From contig CAIKNP010000001.1 of assembly GCA_903828785.1 (NCBI GenBank), positions 186,001 through 250,000 on the forward strand: a DNA stretch of 64,000 nt. The letters are read 5' to 3'. Of this stretch, positions 36,494 through 45,899 are shown one piece after another; position 1 is the first letter of the stretch; every line of letters starts with the position of its first letter. The stretch is from an uncultured Actinomycetes bacterium. GTDB taxonomy: Bacteria > Actinomycetota > Acidimicrobiia > Acidimicrobiales > RAAP-2. The translations under genes were made by a program, and so were the position numbers. Under the pieces are notes generated by a model. That model was given only the letters and a program-made list of their open reading frames with translations. It was not told the origin of the DNA and searched no databases.

Positions 36494-37245
36494 TTCGTCC
36501 CCTTGGGCTTGAGTCGCTCCGACTGTTCTTGGAGTTTACGCAGTACGGGAGCCAGACCACGGTCTTCGGCCAGTTTGTCCTGGGACGATAGGTGGGGGGC
36601 GAACTCGTGACGAATCGATTTGCTCCCCGTCGCTTCGTCGTCTCGTTGGCCACTCTGGCCACCCTCCGCGGCGCGAACCCCGAAGCCCAGATCTCCGCTC
36701 CATTGAGTGATTCCTTCGAAGTCCGCATCACCCGAGGGTGAGGTTGCCCGCATCCAACCACCCGTCATTTCGGCTTCACCGCTGCGCCAGTCTTCCCAGG
36801 GCAAACGCTGGGGGAAACCCTGGTCATCGACGAGGAGTTCGGCCTTGGTATAGATCGCGTCGGCGCGGTTGGTGAAGGAGAACTCGAAGAGTTTCGACTC
36901 AGTGATGGCTTGCGTGGGGCAGGCCTCAACGCAGAGGTCGCAGTGAATGCAGCGTAGATAGTTGATCTCGTACACGAAGCCGTAACGTTCGCCCGGCGAA
37001 ACGGGGTGATCGACCGGGTTATCGAGTCCCCGTACACGAATGCAACCCACCGGGCAAACACCAGCGCACAATTCACAGCCAATGCACTTTTCCATGCCGT
37101 CTTCGTAGCGGTTAAGGACGTGGCGACCATGCTGACGAGGCTGCTTGGCGCGCTTGACCTTGGGGTACGAACTGGTCACCGCGGGACGAGCCAGGTGCTG
37201 CAGGGTTAAGCGAAAGCCACCAAAGAAGTCCGACCACTTCGCCAT
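36490..37245 (-). CDS. nuoI: NADH-quinone oxidoreductase subunit I with long C-terminal tail
   Basis: A 251-residue peripheral subunit carrying two [4Fe-4S] clusters: CIGCELCAGVCP at about 54-65 and CIHCDLCVEACP at about 98-109. The ferredoxin core ends near residue 150. About 95 more residues follow, hydrophilic, Gly/Ser/Asp-rich then Lys-rich (ending LKPKGTK), well beyond the usual 160-220 residues. Its ATG overlaps the nuoH TAA by one base (TAATG). Confidence 0.94.
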   Translation of the reverse strand: MAKWSDFFGGFRLTLQHLARPAVTSSYPKVKRAKQPRQHGRHVLNRYEDGMEKCIGCELCAGVCPVGCIRVRGLDNPVDHPVSPGERYGFVYEINYLRCIHCDLCVEACPTQAITESKLFEFSFTNRADAIYTKAELLVDDQGFPQRLPWEDWRSGEAEMTGGWMRATSPSGDADFEGITQWSGDLGFGVRAAEGGQSGQRDDEATGSKSIRHEFAPHLSSQDKLAEDRGLAPVLRKLQEQSERLKPKGTK

Positions 37246-38483
37246 TACTCCTCCTCCGCCTCGAGCTTGGGTTCCATCATGCTGTGAATGATCGCGCCGG
37301 GCCAGGGGCGCTGGGCCACCGTGGGCAAGATGGCGGACTTAGTCGCGCGCTCGCCACCAATAGTGAAACTCCTCGCCAAAACGACACCGGCCAGAATGAC
37401 GACGCCCAGGGTTCCAATGCCCCAGGCGCGATTAATCATGAATCCAGCGACCACCAACAACCAACCGAGACTCAGCGGGATGAGGCGCTTCCAGCCGAGA
37501 TCCATCACTTGGTCGTAGCGGAAGCGCGGCAGGGCGGCGCGGAACCAGATGTAGCAGAAGGCGAAAAAGACCGTCTTACCCACCATCCACATAATGGGGA
37601 AGACCCAGTGCAAGTGCGGAATGTTTGGCACGTAGCCGGCGGGGCCGCCGAAGAACAAAGTCACGATGATGGCCGACTGGGTAATGGTGTTCATGAACTC
37701 CGAGAGGAAGAACAGGGCGAAACGCAACGAGGAGTATTCCGTGTGGAATCCGCCGACCAATTCGGACTCGGCCTCGACCACGTCGAAGGGCGGGCGATTC
37801 AGCTCAGCGGTGATGGCGATGAGGTAAATGGCGAAGGGAACGAGTCCAAGACGAATGAGGTTCCAGTGCCACACCCCCTGCGACTGGGCGGTCACGATGT
37901 CGTGGGTGGAGAGTGAACCGGTGATCAGGACAACGGTGACGATGGTGAGGCCCAAGGCCGCCTCGTAGGAGATCATCTGAGCACTGGCGCGCACCGAGGA
38001 CATCAGGGGGTACTTCGAACCCGAAGCCCAGCCCGCCAGCATCACGCCGTAGACCGAAATACCGGACATGGCGAGCATCACCAGGATGCCCATCGGTGGG
38101 TTGGCCACCTGCAACTGAATGGGGTAGCCCGCGATGGTAACGGTGCCCCCGAGAGGAACGATGCCGAAGGTGATGATGGCGGGCACGAGCGCCAGGTAGG
38201 GCGCCAACTTGAAGACGAAGCGGTCGGCTTCGGTGGGCACAATGTCCTCTTTGAAGAAGAGTTTGATGCCGTCAGCCAGCGTCTGCAGGATACCGAAGGG
38301 TCCCCAGCGTTCTGGTCCGATTCGACTCTGCATGTCGGAGATGGCCTTGCGTTCGAACCAGATCATCAAGATGACCGAGGTCATGATGACACCGAAGCCC
38401 ACTACCACCTTGATGAGCACGATGAGGATAATGATCCACGTCGTCGCATTGGAAAGAAGCGGGTCCACCGTGGCCAAATTCAT
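37245..38483 (-). CDS. nuoH: NADH-quinone oxidoreductase subunit H
   Basis: A 412-residue membrane subunit at the quinone chamber. IGPERWGPFGILQTLADGIKLFFKED at about 56-81 and the AELNRPPFDVVEAESELVGGFHTEYS loop with its conserved acidic residues identify NuoH. The start at 38483 overlaps the nuoG stop by four bases. Confidence 0.96.
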   Translation of the reverse strand: MNLATVDPLLSNATTWIIILIVLIKVVVGFGVIMTSVILMIWFERKAISDMQSRIGPERWGPFGILQTLADGIKLFFKEDIVPTEADRFVFKLAPYLALVPAIITFGIVPLGGTVTIAGYPIQLQVANPPMGILVMLAMSGISVYGVMLAGWASGSKYPLMSSVRASAQMISYEAALGLTIVTVVLITGSLSTHDIVTAQSQGVWHWNLIRLGLVPFAIYLIAITAELNRPPFDVVEAESELVGGFHTEYSSLRFALFFLSEFMNTITQSAIIVTLFFGGPAGYVPNIPHLHWVFPIMWMVGKTVFFAFCYIWFRAALPRFRYDQVMDLGWKRLIPLSLGWLLVVAGFMINRAWGIGTLGVVILAGVVLARSFTIGGERATKSAILPTVAQRPWPGAIIHSMMEPKLEAEEE

Positions 38484-41062
38484 TGGGACGCCAATCGAAC
38501 GTCACTGATGCCCTTACCCGAATCAAGCAGGTACTGCTGAACCGACTGGGCGCCCGTCGCGAACCCGAGGACCAGGGTTCCGGGAACGACGTCCTCGTCG
38601 GCGCACACGGTGCCCGCGAAGGAACCCTTGCTTCCCGTCACGATGACATTGTCACCATCAGCAAAACTCAGTCGGTCCAAATCGGCGCGACGCACGCGCA
38701 AGACGGGCACTTCAACCAGCGGTCGCAGAGCGGGTGAGCCACCCATGGCGACGCCCTGGTCGTAGAGACGGCGAGCCAACACCACGCGCAGGGCGTAGGC
38801 GTCGGCGAGCGGACTAGTGACGCTAGGAATGGTCACGTCGGACCACGACAGTGCGTTGGTTACGCCCAAGGCATCGGCGTCAATCATGTCGACGCTTCCA
38901 CTGGTGGCGGCGGCGCGGTTCGTGCGGGTAGAGCGAATGCCGGGGAAGGCCATGGGGTCCATGGTTCCTCGTCGAGTTGGGGTGACCGAGCCCCCGATGA
39001 CGACGCCATCGAAGTGCTGATCCTGCAATACCGAAAGCGCCGGGTAACCCAGCGTTTCCTCGATCGTTTGGGCGACCTGGGCGATCGAAAGACAACCGAG
39101 GTTTTGACCACAGGCTTCGGCGAGTTCCGCCGCGATAGCCACGTCGGACCAGGCGGAACCGGGACCAGAAATTTTGGGCGTTACGGCGGTGACTCGGCCT
39201 TCAATGTTCGTTACCGTGCCACTGCGTTCGTGAGCGACGAGTGCGGGTAAAACGACGTCAGCGTAGGCCAGAGTTGCTGATCCGTGTCCCGTCACGGCCA
39301 CCACGCTGACCCCCACGCTCAATGCCGACTGCGCCAAGGCGCCACCGTCGGCCATGTTGCCCAGGAGATCACCACCGAGGAGGAGAAGAGATTTTTGCGT
39401 GCCATCACGCAGCGCTTCGAGCTGAGCGATGGTGTCTCTCCCCCGCTGGGGGCTACGAACACGACCCGGCCGAAGCTGCGGACTTAGCCCCATGTCCAGC
39501 GCCCCGCGGACGTTCGAGCGCCGCAGCGCGGGGAGGAAACGGGCCTTAGGGAATCCGGCCACGAGGAGTCCGATAGCCTCCTCGACGAAGACCGAGGACT
39601 CCGCCATATTGGGCCGCCCCACCACGAACACCACGCCGCTGCCGTCACCCAGCAGCGCTCGCGCTTGCGTCATCGTGGCGTCGTTGAGGAGCATTCCCTT
39701 GGGCGCCACGCCCTCAATCAGGGCCTTCGCGACCAGAGCAACTTCGCCCGGACGAGTGGCCAGCGAGTGTGTGGCCACCGCGGTTAAAGCGCTGGGACCG
39801 GTGCGGAATTCCACCAGAGAGCGGTGGTGTCGCACCACGTTTTCACGCAGTCGCAAGAAAAGGACGGGGAGTTCTTCGCGCAGATCACCCGTGATGGTGA
39901 CGACCACCCGGGCTTTCGCTGCGTCATCAATGGTGGCGGCGGGCAGGGCCTGGATCAGCACGGGGTCGAGCCCATCATCGAACTGGGCGTCGAGGTGATC
40001 GCTCCCCAGGACACCTCGCACGAAACGCTCCCAGGCGAAGGCGGCTTCGTTGGTGAGTGACGCTCCGCCAATTGCGCCCACGGCGTCACCACCGTGCTCA
40101 GTCAGCAAAGCGGCGGCCCGCTGGAGCGCTTCGTCCCACGAGGTGGGCGTCAGAACGCCCCCGACGCGCACCATGGGTTGCGTGATACGCGTGGCTCGCG
40201 AGAGCGGCGATGAAGAGTCAGGATTACCGTCAACACTGTCGAGGCTGAAACGACCCTTGTCACAGAGCCAGCCCTGGTTGACCCCTTCGGCATCGACGCC
40301 GAGGACGCGAGAAAGTCGGTCACCCGATGACTGCACCGCAATCCGACAGCCCACGGCGCAAGTCGTGCAGGTACTTTCGACCTGTTCGAGGTCCCAGGGA
40401 CGTGCACTGAAGCGGTAGGGCTTGGTGGTGAGAGCACCCACCGGACAAATCTGCACGGTGTTACCCGAAAAGATGGAGTCGAAGGGTTCGCTCGGTGAAG
40501 TGGCCACTTCAATCAGGTCGCCGCGGCCCGCGAAGGCAATCTGTGGATCGCCCGCCACGTCAGCGGCAAAACGTGTACAGCGGGAACACTGAATGCAGCG
40601 TTCCCGGTCCAGCAAAACGTTCGCGCCAATTTCAATCGGCTTAACGAAGTGTCGCTTCTCTTCAATAAATCGGGTCTCGCCTGAGCCGTGACTAAGGGTT
40701 TGGTCCTGCAAGGGGCACTCGCCACCCTTGTCACACACGGGGCAGTCCAGCGGGTGATTGGCGAGCAGGAATTCCAAGACGCCGTCTTGGGCCTTCTTCA
40801 CCTTCTCCGAGTCGGTAATCACGTTCATGCCGTCGGAAACCTTGATGTAGCAGGCCGGCTGCAGAGTCGCGCCACGGGGTCCATCGACTTCGACGAGACA
40901 CATGCGACAGACCCCTACGGGCTCCATGCGCGGGTGGTAGCAAAAACGCGGAACGAAGGTACCGGCCCGCTCGGCGACCTCAATAAGTAGCTCCCCCGGC
41001 GCGGCGTCGACGGCGCGACCATTGACCGTAACGGTCACCTTGGTGCGAATCGCGTCAGTCAT
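38480..41062 (-). CDS. nuoG: NADH-quinone oxidoreductase subunit G
   Basis: An 860-residue iron-sulfur subunit of the hydrophilic arm. The N-terminal [2Fe-2S] ligands are in CYHPRMEPVGVCRMC and the distal C of CPVCDKGGECPLQ-type sites. CIQCSRC and the CTTCAVGC region carry further clusters, followed by a molybdopterin-oxidoreductase-like domain. ATG 41062 is chosen: TGGAGG lies nine bases upstream, and the longer upstream frame overlaps nuoF without similarity. It overlaps the nuoF end by eight bases. Confidence 0.95.
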   Translation of the reverse strand: MTDAIRTKVTVTVNGRAVDAAPGELLIEVAERAGTFVPRFCYHPRMEPVGVCRMCLVEVDGPRGATLQPACYIKVSDGMNVITDSEKVKKAQDGVLEFLLANHPLDCPVCDKGGECPLQDQTLSHGSGETRFIEEKRHFVKPIEIGANVLLDRERCIQCSRCTRFAADVAGDPQIAFAGRGDLIEVATSPSEPFDSIFSGNTVQICPVGALTTKPYRFSARPWDLEQVESTCTTCAVGCRIAVQSSGDRLSRVLGVDAEGVNQGWLCDKGRFSLDSVDGNPDSSSPLSRATRITQPMVRVGGVLTPTSWDEALQRAAALLTEHGGDAVGAIGGASLTNEAAFAWERFVRGVLGSDHLDAQFDDGLDPVLIQALPAATIDDAAKARVVVTITGDLREELPVLFLRLRENVVRHHRSLVEFRTGPSALTAVATHSLATRPGEVALVAKALIEGVAPKGMLLNDATMTQARALLGDGSGVVFVVGRPNMAESSVFVEEAIGLLVAGFPKARFLPALRRSNVRGALDMGLSPQLRPGRVRSPQRGRDTIAQLEALRDGTQKSLLLLGGDLLGNMADGGALAQSALSVGVSVVAVTGHGSATLAYADVVLPALVAHERSGTVTNIEGRVTAVTPKISGPGSAWSDVAIAAELAEACGQNLGCLSIAQVAQTIEETLGYPALSVLQDQHFDGVVIGGSVTPTRRGTMDPMAFPGIRSTRTNRAAATSGSVDMIDADALGVTNALSWSDVTIPSVTSPLADAYALRVVLARRLYDQGVAMGGSPALRPLVEVPVLRVRRADLDRLSFADGDNVIVTGSKGSFAGTVCADEDVVPGTLVLGFATGAQSVQQYLLDSGKGISDVRLASQ

Positions 41063-42359
41063 GCGGGCAGCCTCCATTGACGACGTGGGTGACAAATTCT
41101 TCACGGAACATCTTGATCGCCGACACCACCGACGAGGGTATGGAGGGACCCAGCACGCAAATAGTCGTTTGCTGGGGCGGCCAAGAAATTCCCGGCGCGA
41201 TGTTGTCACAGAGGTCGAGCAAGAGATCGATGTCTTCGAGGCGACCGCCACCGTGTTCGAGTCGGTACATCACGCGCTCTATCCATCCCGAACCTTCACG
41301 GCAGGGGGTGCACTGACCACACGACTCACGCGAGAAGAACTTGGTGATGCGCCACACCGCGCGTACCACGCAACTGTCCTCGTCCAGCACGACCACCGAA
41401 CCCGAACCGAGCATCGAACCGAGGGCCCCGACCTCGTCTTGCCCCAAGGGGGTGTCGAGTAATTCGGGCCCGAACCAGGGCGCAGAAACCCCGCCAGGAA
41501 TAATCGCCTTAAGGGCCTTAGCGCCGGGAATGCCGCCTCCTAAAGCCGGATCAAAAATCAGGTCTCGGAAGGTGTTCTTCACCATTTCGATCTCGAAGAC
41601 GCCGGGATTGTTGACCCGCCCAGCCAAGGCGAAGAGACGAGTACCGGTCGAACGTCCTTCACCCAAGGCGGCGAAAGCGGCCCCTCCATTGAGAACAATC
41701 CAGGGCAGATTCGACATGGTTTCGACGTTGTTCACGACCGTGGGCTCACCGTACAGACCAGTGACGGCGGGGAAGAAGGGGGGCTTGATGCGAGGGAAAC
41801 CCCGCTTGCCCTCGAGCGCTTCAATGAGGGCGGTTTCTTCGCCACAGATGTACGCGCCGGCGCCACAGTGCACCACGATGTCGAGGGAGAAGTCGTGGCC
41901 AAAGATGCGCTGGCCCAGCGCCCCTTGGGCGTAGGCATCATTGACGGCCTGCTGCACGCGCTCCAGTCCGAGGGCGAACTCGCCCCGAAGGAAAATGAAG
42001 ACCTGACTGACCTGCAAGGCGTAGGCCGCGATGATCACGCCCTCCACCAATTGGTGAGGTTCCCGCTCGACCAGGTAGTGGTCCTTAAAGGTGGCCGGTT
42101 CAGATTCGTCACCGTTCACGACCAAGTACGACAAGGGGGACTTGCGCAGCATTGACCACTTACGACCGGCCGGAAAACCGGCGCCGCCACGTCCCAGTAG
42201 GGAGGCCGCGTCAACCTCGGCGGCTACTTCTTCGGGGAACATGCCGAGCGCCTTCTTGAGCGCACTGAAGCCACCGGTTTCGAGGAAGCGGCTCAGGGTG
42301 AAGCTGTCGTCGTAGTCACGACGCGACGAGACAATGCGGGGAGCGGTAAGGGCGGCCAT
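41055..42359 (-). CDS. nuoF: NADH-quinone oxidoreductase subunit F
   Basis: A 434-residue NADH-binding flavoprotein. GRGGAGFPAGRKWS (about 57-70) binds NADH/FMN, YICGEETALIEALEGKRG is the second FMN segment, and ESCGQCTPCREG plus a later cysteine hold the N3 [4Fe-4S] cluster. Its ATG overlaps the nuoE TAA by one base (TAATG). Confidence 0.97.
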   Translation of the reverse strand: MAALTAPRIVSSRRDYDDSFTLSRFLETGGFSALKKALGMFPEEVAAEVDAASLLGRGGAGFPAGRKWSMLRKSPLSYLVVNGDESEPATFKDHYLVEREPHQLVEGVIIAAYALQVSQVFIFLRGEFALGLERVQQAVNDAYAQGALGQRIFGHDFSLDIVVHCGAGAYICGEETALIEALEGKRGFPRIKPPFFPAVTGLYGEPTVVNNVETMSNLPWIVLNGGAAFAALGEGRSTGTRLFALAGRVNNPGVFEIEMVKNTFRDLIFDPALGGGIPGAKALKAIIPGGVSAPWFGPELLDTPLGQDEVGALGSMLGSGSVVVLDEDSCVVRAVWRITKFFSRESCGQCTPCREGSGWIERVMYRLEHGGGRLEDIDLLLDLCDNIAPGISWPPQQTTICVLGPSIPSSVVSAIKMFREEFVTHVVNGGCPHD

Positions 42360-42985
42360 TAGGGCTTCTCCACCTTTGCCGCGTCACGCTGAGCACGGGC
42401 CGCGGCGGCGTTCGACCGTTGGGCGGCGAGTTCCTCACGACTCACGCGCAGACCGCCCTGTCGGCGAACGCGCACGAGGGTGCCGTGGGAGGGGACTTCG
42501 TGATCAAGCTGCCCTTCACGCAACTGGTCAATGACCTGGTCGAAGGCCTGGGTCGTCGTCGTGCGCACGTAACGGTGATTGATTTGAACGCAGGGTGCAC
42601 GGTCACAATCCGCCAGACACTCGGTTTCCTCCAAGGTGAAGAGACCATCGGCTGAAGTGCTCCCAATGGCGCAGCCCAGAGAGCGAACGGCGTGGTCGAG
42701 CATCTCTTGGGCCCCGTTGAGTAAGCAGGCAATATTGGTGCACACTCCGACGACGTATCGACCCACGGGCTCGAGGTGAATCATGTCGTAAAAAGCGGCG
42801 GTGCCCCGAACGTCGGCGGCACTCGTACCGGTCAACTCGGCTATCTCCACGATGGCCGGTTCACTCAAGTAACCGTCTTGCTCCTGAGCAAGGTGCAGCA
42901 GGGGCAGCATGGCCGAACGCGCGCGCGGGTAGAGCGAGACCAGTTCTTCGGCACGGTGGCGGATGTCGGGACGCAGGTGACTCAT
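42359..42985 (-). CDS. nuoE: NADH-quinone oxidoreductase subunit E
   Basis: A 208-residue thioredoxin-fold [2Fe-2S] subunit. Cluster ligands are the cysteines in VCTNIAC and in ECLADCDRAPC. The C-terminal 40 residues are a charged Ala/Arg-rich tail not needed for the fold. ATG 42985 overlaps the nuoD stop by four bases; the open frame upstream lies inside nuoD and is not coding. Confidence 0.95.
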   Translation of the reverse strand: MSHLRPDIRHRAEELVSLYPRARSAMLPLLHLAQEQDGYLSEPAIVEIAELTGTSAADVRGTAAFYDMIHLEPVGRYVVGVCTNIACLLNGAQEMLDHAVRSLGCAIGSTSADGLFTLEETECLADCDRAPCVQINHRYVRTTTTQAFDQVIDQLREGQLDHEVPSHGTLVRVRRQGGLRVSREELAAQRSNAAAARAQRDAAKVEKP

Positions 42986-44331
42986 CGGTCCACCTCGCCC
43001 ATGACCGGGTCCACCGTCGAGATGACGGTAACGGTGTCCGACATTGATCCACCGCGCATCAACAGTGGGACCGCTTGAAGATTCGTGAAGCTGGGTGCGC
43101 GCGTGTGCATGCGGTAGGGCTTGGCGCCACCGGAGGAGACGAGGTAGCACCCCAGTTCACCCCGTGGTGATTCGATACCAACGTAGGTTTCGCCTTCGGG
43201 CACGTGAAATCCTTCGGTAAAGAGTTTGAAGTGGTGAATGAGCGCTTCCATGGACTCACCAATGCGAGCCCGCGGCGGCGGGGTGACCTTAGGGTCTTGG
43301 CTGCGGTAATCCCCCGAGGGCATGCGCTCGAGGCACTGGCGAATGATACGAACCGATTCACGAATCTCGTTCAAGCGAATTGCGTATCGGTCGAAGTTGT
43401 CCCCGTAGGTACCGACGATGACGTCAAATTCCACCTGGTCGTAGGCGAGGTAGGGCATCGCGCGTCGCAAGTCCCAGGCCACGCCAGTGGATCGCAAAAG
43501 CGGACCAGTGAGACCCAGCGAGAGGGCCTCTTCGGCGGTAATGGGAGCCACGCCAATCATGCGCTGGCGAAAAATGGGTTGACCAGTCAACAGGGTGTCG
43601 TACTCGTAGGTACGGTCGTTGATGGTGTCGCAGATGACTTCGATGTCGTCTTCCCAGCCGTCGGGTAGGTCCGCGGCGACGCCACCCGGGCGCACGTAGT
43701 TCAGGTTAAGACGCAAGCCGGCAATTTTTTCGAAGAAGGCCAGAATGAGCTCGCGTTCACGCAAGCCGTAAATCATCATCGAGGTAGACCCGAGGTCCAT
43801 ACCACTGGTGGCGAGCCACACGAGGTGAGACGAGATGCGGTTTAGCTCGTTCATCATCATCCGAATCCAGGTGGCCCTGGCCGGAATGTCAATGTCGAGC
43901 AAGGATTCAACTGCGAGGCAATACGCCGTCTCGTTACCCACGGGACTTAAGTAGTCCATGCGGGTGACGTTGGTTCCGCCCTGCATGAAACTCAGGTTTT
44001 CGGCGGTCTTTTCCATTCCGGTGTGCAGGTAGCCAATAACCGCTTTCGTGCGCATGACGAATTCGCCATCGAGTTCCAGCATGAGGCGCAAGACGCCGTG
44101 CGTACTGGGGTGCGAGGGACCCATGTTGATGATCATGCGCTCGTCGTCGGGATTTTCGATGTCGATCGAGTTGGGGTCGAGTTTGAGCCCCTGCAAGCGC
44201 AAGACCGCTCCTACCTCACGCCCCAGCTCCTCCGCATTGACTTCCTCGCGAGGCTTCAGTTCCTGGGAGCCTTCGTTCACCCCGGCGGCCAAAATGTCCA
44301 GCCGATCGACGTTGCGTACCTGCGTCGTCAT
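42982..44331 (-). CDS. nuoD: NADH-quinone oxidoreductase subunit D
   Basis: A 449-residue subunit lining the quinone site, related to the large subunit of NiFe hydrogenases but without metal cysteines. NMGPSHPSTHGVLRL carries the conserved histidine, and YLSPVGNETAYCLAVE and the C-terminal SPRGELGCYLVSSGG segment are diagnostic. It overlaps nuoC and nuoE by four bases. Confidence 0.97.
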   Translation of the reverse strand: MTTQVRNVDRLDILAAGVNEGSQELKPREEVNAEELGREVGAVLRLQGLKLDPNSIDIENPDDERMIINMGPSHPSTHGVLRLMLELDGEFVMRTKAVIGYLHTGMEKTAENLSFMQGGTNVTRMDYLSPVGNETAYCLAVESLLDIDIPARATWIRMMMNELNRISSHLVWLATSGMDLGSTSMMIYGLRERELILAFFEKIAGLRLNLNYVRPGGVAADLPDGWEDDIEVICDTINDRTYEYDTLLTGQPIFRQRMIGVAPITAEEALSLGLTGPLLRSTGVAWDLRRAMPYLAYDQVEFDVIVGTYGDNFDRYAIRLNEIRESVRIIRQCLERMPSGDYRSQDPKVTPPPRARIGESMEALIHHFKLFTEGFHVPEGETYVGIESPRGELGCYLVSSGGAKPYRMHTRAPSFTNLQAVPLLMRGGSMSDTVTVISTVDPVMGEVDR

Positions 44332-44822
44332 CGCGGACCGGGCCCATCTTTGAACTGCACCGGCACGCTGCCGACGGAGTAATCCTTGCGCAAGGGATGG
44401 CCCTCCCAGTCTTCGGGCATCAAGATTCTTGAGAGGTCGGGGTGTCCGTCAAAGAGGATGCCGAACATGTCGTAGACCTCACGCTCGGGCGCCTCGGTAC
44501 CGGCGTAGAGCGAAAAGAGTGAGGTCACTCGAGGGGCGTCGTCTCCCGCCATGACCCGTACTCGTACCCGCTGACGCTTCGACATGCTGAGGAAGTTGGC
44601 GACCACCTCGAAACGAGTCCCGGTGACGCCTTCGGGCAGAGGTCGCCCAGGGTGCTCGAGATAGTCAACGCCACAAACGTCAAGGCAGAGTTCAAAGCCG
44701 TCGTCGCGTAGCGCACGCACCGTGGCGAGATAGTCATCGGGTCGAACGAAGCAGACGGCGTCAGCGGCGCGTCCTTCGCTCCAAATCGCTTGCGCGGGCG
44801 CGTCGGCGGGAACCGTAATCAC
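44328..44822 (-). CDS. nuoC: NADH-quinone oxidoreductase subunit C
   Basis: A 164-residue hydrophilic subunit. The [36 protein letters not shown] stretch is the family signature. GTG 44822 is chosen because it overlaps the nuoB TGA by four bases (GTGA), the rule in this operon; the open frame continues upstream inside nuoB without similarity. Confidence 0.94.
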   Translation of the reverse strand: MITVPADAPAQAIWSEGRAADAVCFVRPDDYLATVRALRDDGFELCLDVCGVDYLEHPGRPLPEGVTGTRFEVVANFLSMSKRQRVRVRVMAGDDAPRVTSLFSLYAGTEAPEREVYDMFGILFDGHPDLSRILMPEDWEGHPLRKDYSVGSVPVQFKDGPGPR

Positions 44823-45382
44823 TTCGGTGTTCCTAGGCGAACAGTCACGGGGACCTCGGGGGTCCAATCCGATCCGTGGTCGTCGAGGTGCACCGGCGTT
44901 CCACTGGCTCGACGCTTCATAATTTCCCCGGTACGAATTAATTCGTGCAAGGTCAAGATCGCGTGCATCAGTGTCTCGGGCGAAGGCGGACATCCGGGCG
45001 CGTACACGTCGACCGGCACTATTTGATCGACGCCTTGCACGATGGCGTAGTTGTTAAAGAGCCCGCCCGAGGAAGCACAGACGCCCATAGAAATCACGTA
45101 TTTCGGCTCGGCCATTTGGTCGTAGACCTGTCGCAAGACCGGCGCCATCTTCTGACTCACTCGGCCCGCGACAATCATGAGGTCACCCTGCCGGGGGGAG
45201 TTGCGGAACACTTCCATGCCGAATCGAGCGAGGTCGAAGTCAGCGCCACCGGTGGCCATCATTTCGATGGCGCAACAGGCCAGACCGAAGGAGACCGGCC
45301 AAAGGGAAGCCCGACGGGCCCACTGAACCAGATCCTCGACGCGACCGGTCAAGAAGTTGTGCTGAAGATCCTCGATACCCAC
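44819..45382 (-). CDS. nuoB: NADH-quinone oxidoreductase subunit B
   Basis: A 187-residue subunit with the terminal N2 [4Fe-4S] cluster. The tandem cysteines are Cys36-Cys37 in [14 protein letters not shown]; others lie in MGVCASSGG and VYAPGCPP. The GTG start at 45382 directly follows the nuoA stop without a gap. Confidence 0.97.
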   Translation of the reverse strand: MGIEDLQHNFLTGRVEDLVQWARRASLWPVSFGLACCAIEMMATGGADFDLARFGMEVFRNSPRQGDLMIVAGRVSQKMAPVLRQVYDQMAEPKYVISMGVCASSGGLFNNYAIVQGVDQIVPVDVYAPGCPPSPETLMHAILTLHELIRTGEIMKRRASGTPVHLDDHGSDWTPEVPVTVRLGTPK

Positions 45383-45835
45383 TTAGGCCACAAGCTCGCT
45401 TTCGCGACCGATGCGCACGATTGTTGAGGCCGAACTGCGTGCGGGCATCGCTTCGGTTAACACGGCTTTTGGTCCCCACGACAAGGCACCTTCGCTCACG
45501 AGGTAGAGCAAGGAACCAAAGACGGTGAGGGAGAAAATCGCAATTTCAATCAGACCAAAGGTCCCCACCTGTCGGAAGACGACGGCGAAGGGGTACAGGA
45601 AGACCACCTCAATATCAAAGATGACGAAGATCATTGCCACGAGATAGAAGCGAACGGGGAATCGCGCCGGCGGCTCAAACTCGGGAACGATGCCGCACTC
45701 GTAGGGGGCGAGCTTGGCTTCCGTCGGGCGCTTCTTGGGGGCTACCAATTTGGAAGCGAGGAAGGAAAGCGATGCGAAAAGTACGCCGACGACCAAGAGA
45801 CACAGGAGGGGGAAGTACTGAATCACGAACTTCAT
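45383..45835 (-). CDS. nuoA: NADH-quinone oxidoreductase subunit A
   Basis: A 150-residue membrane subunit with three helices. YECGIVPEFEPPARFPVRFYLVAMIFVIFDIEVVFLYPFAV is split by the quinone-site loop and is typical of NuoA, with its conserved Asp and Glu. It opens the nuo operon. ATG 45835 is chosen by family length; the ribosome site is weak (GTAGG) and the promoter must lie in the 64 bases shared with the divergent menaquinone reductase gene. Confidence 0.94.
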   Translation of the reverse strand: MKFVIQYFPLLCLLVVGVLFASLSFLASKLVAPKKRPTEAKLAPYECGIVPEFEPPARFPVRFYLVAMIFVIFDIEVVFLYPFAVVFRQVGTFGLIEIAIFSLTVFGSLLYLVSEGALSWGPKAVLTEAMPARSSASTIVRIGRESELVA

Positions 45836-45878
45836 CCTACAAAGCCGTAGACCCCCCAAGCCGTATCCAAGCTCGAGA

Positions 45879-45891
45879 GATAGCACCTATC
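45879..45891. promoter_or_regulatory. GATAG-CAC-CTATC dyad between nuoA and the menaquinone reductase gene
   Basis: A 5+3+5 perfect dyad overlaps the -10 (45888-45893) of the plus-strand gene and lies about 45 bases upstream of nuoA. A protein bound here could control both divergent genes. It is short, and no second copy is known. Confidence 0.3.
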
Positions 45892-45893
45892 CT
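45888..45893 (+). promoter_or_regulatory. -10 element of the menaquinone reductase gene (leaderless type)
   Basis: TATCCT lies six bases (GTCGTA) before GTG 45900. There is no ribosome binding site in the gap, so a leaderless transcript is likely. Confidence 0.5.
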
Positions 45894-45899
45894 GTCGTA

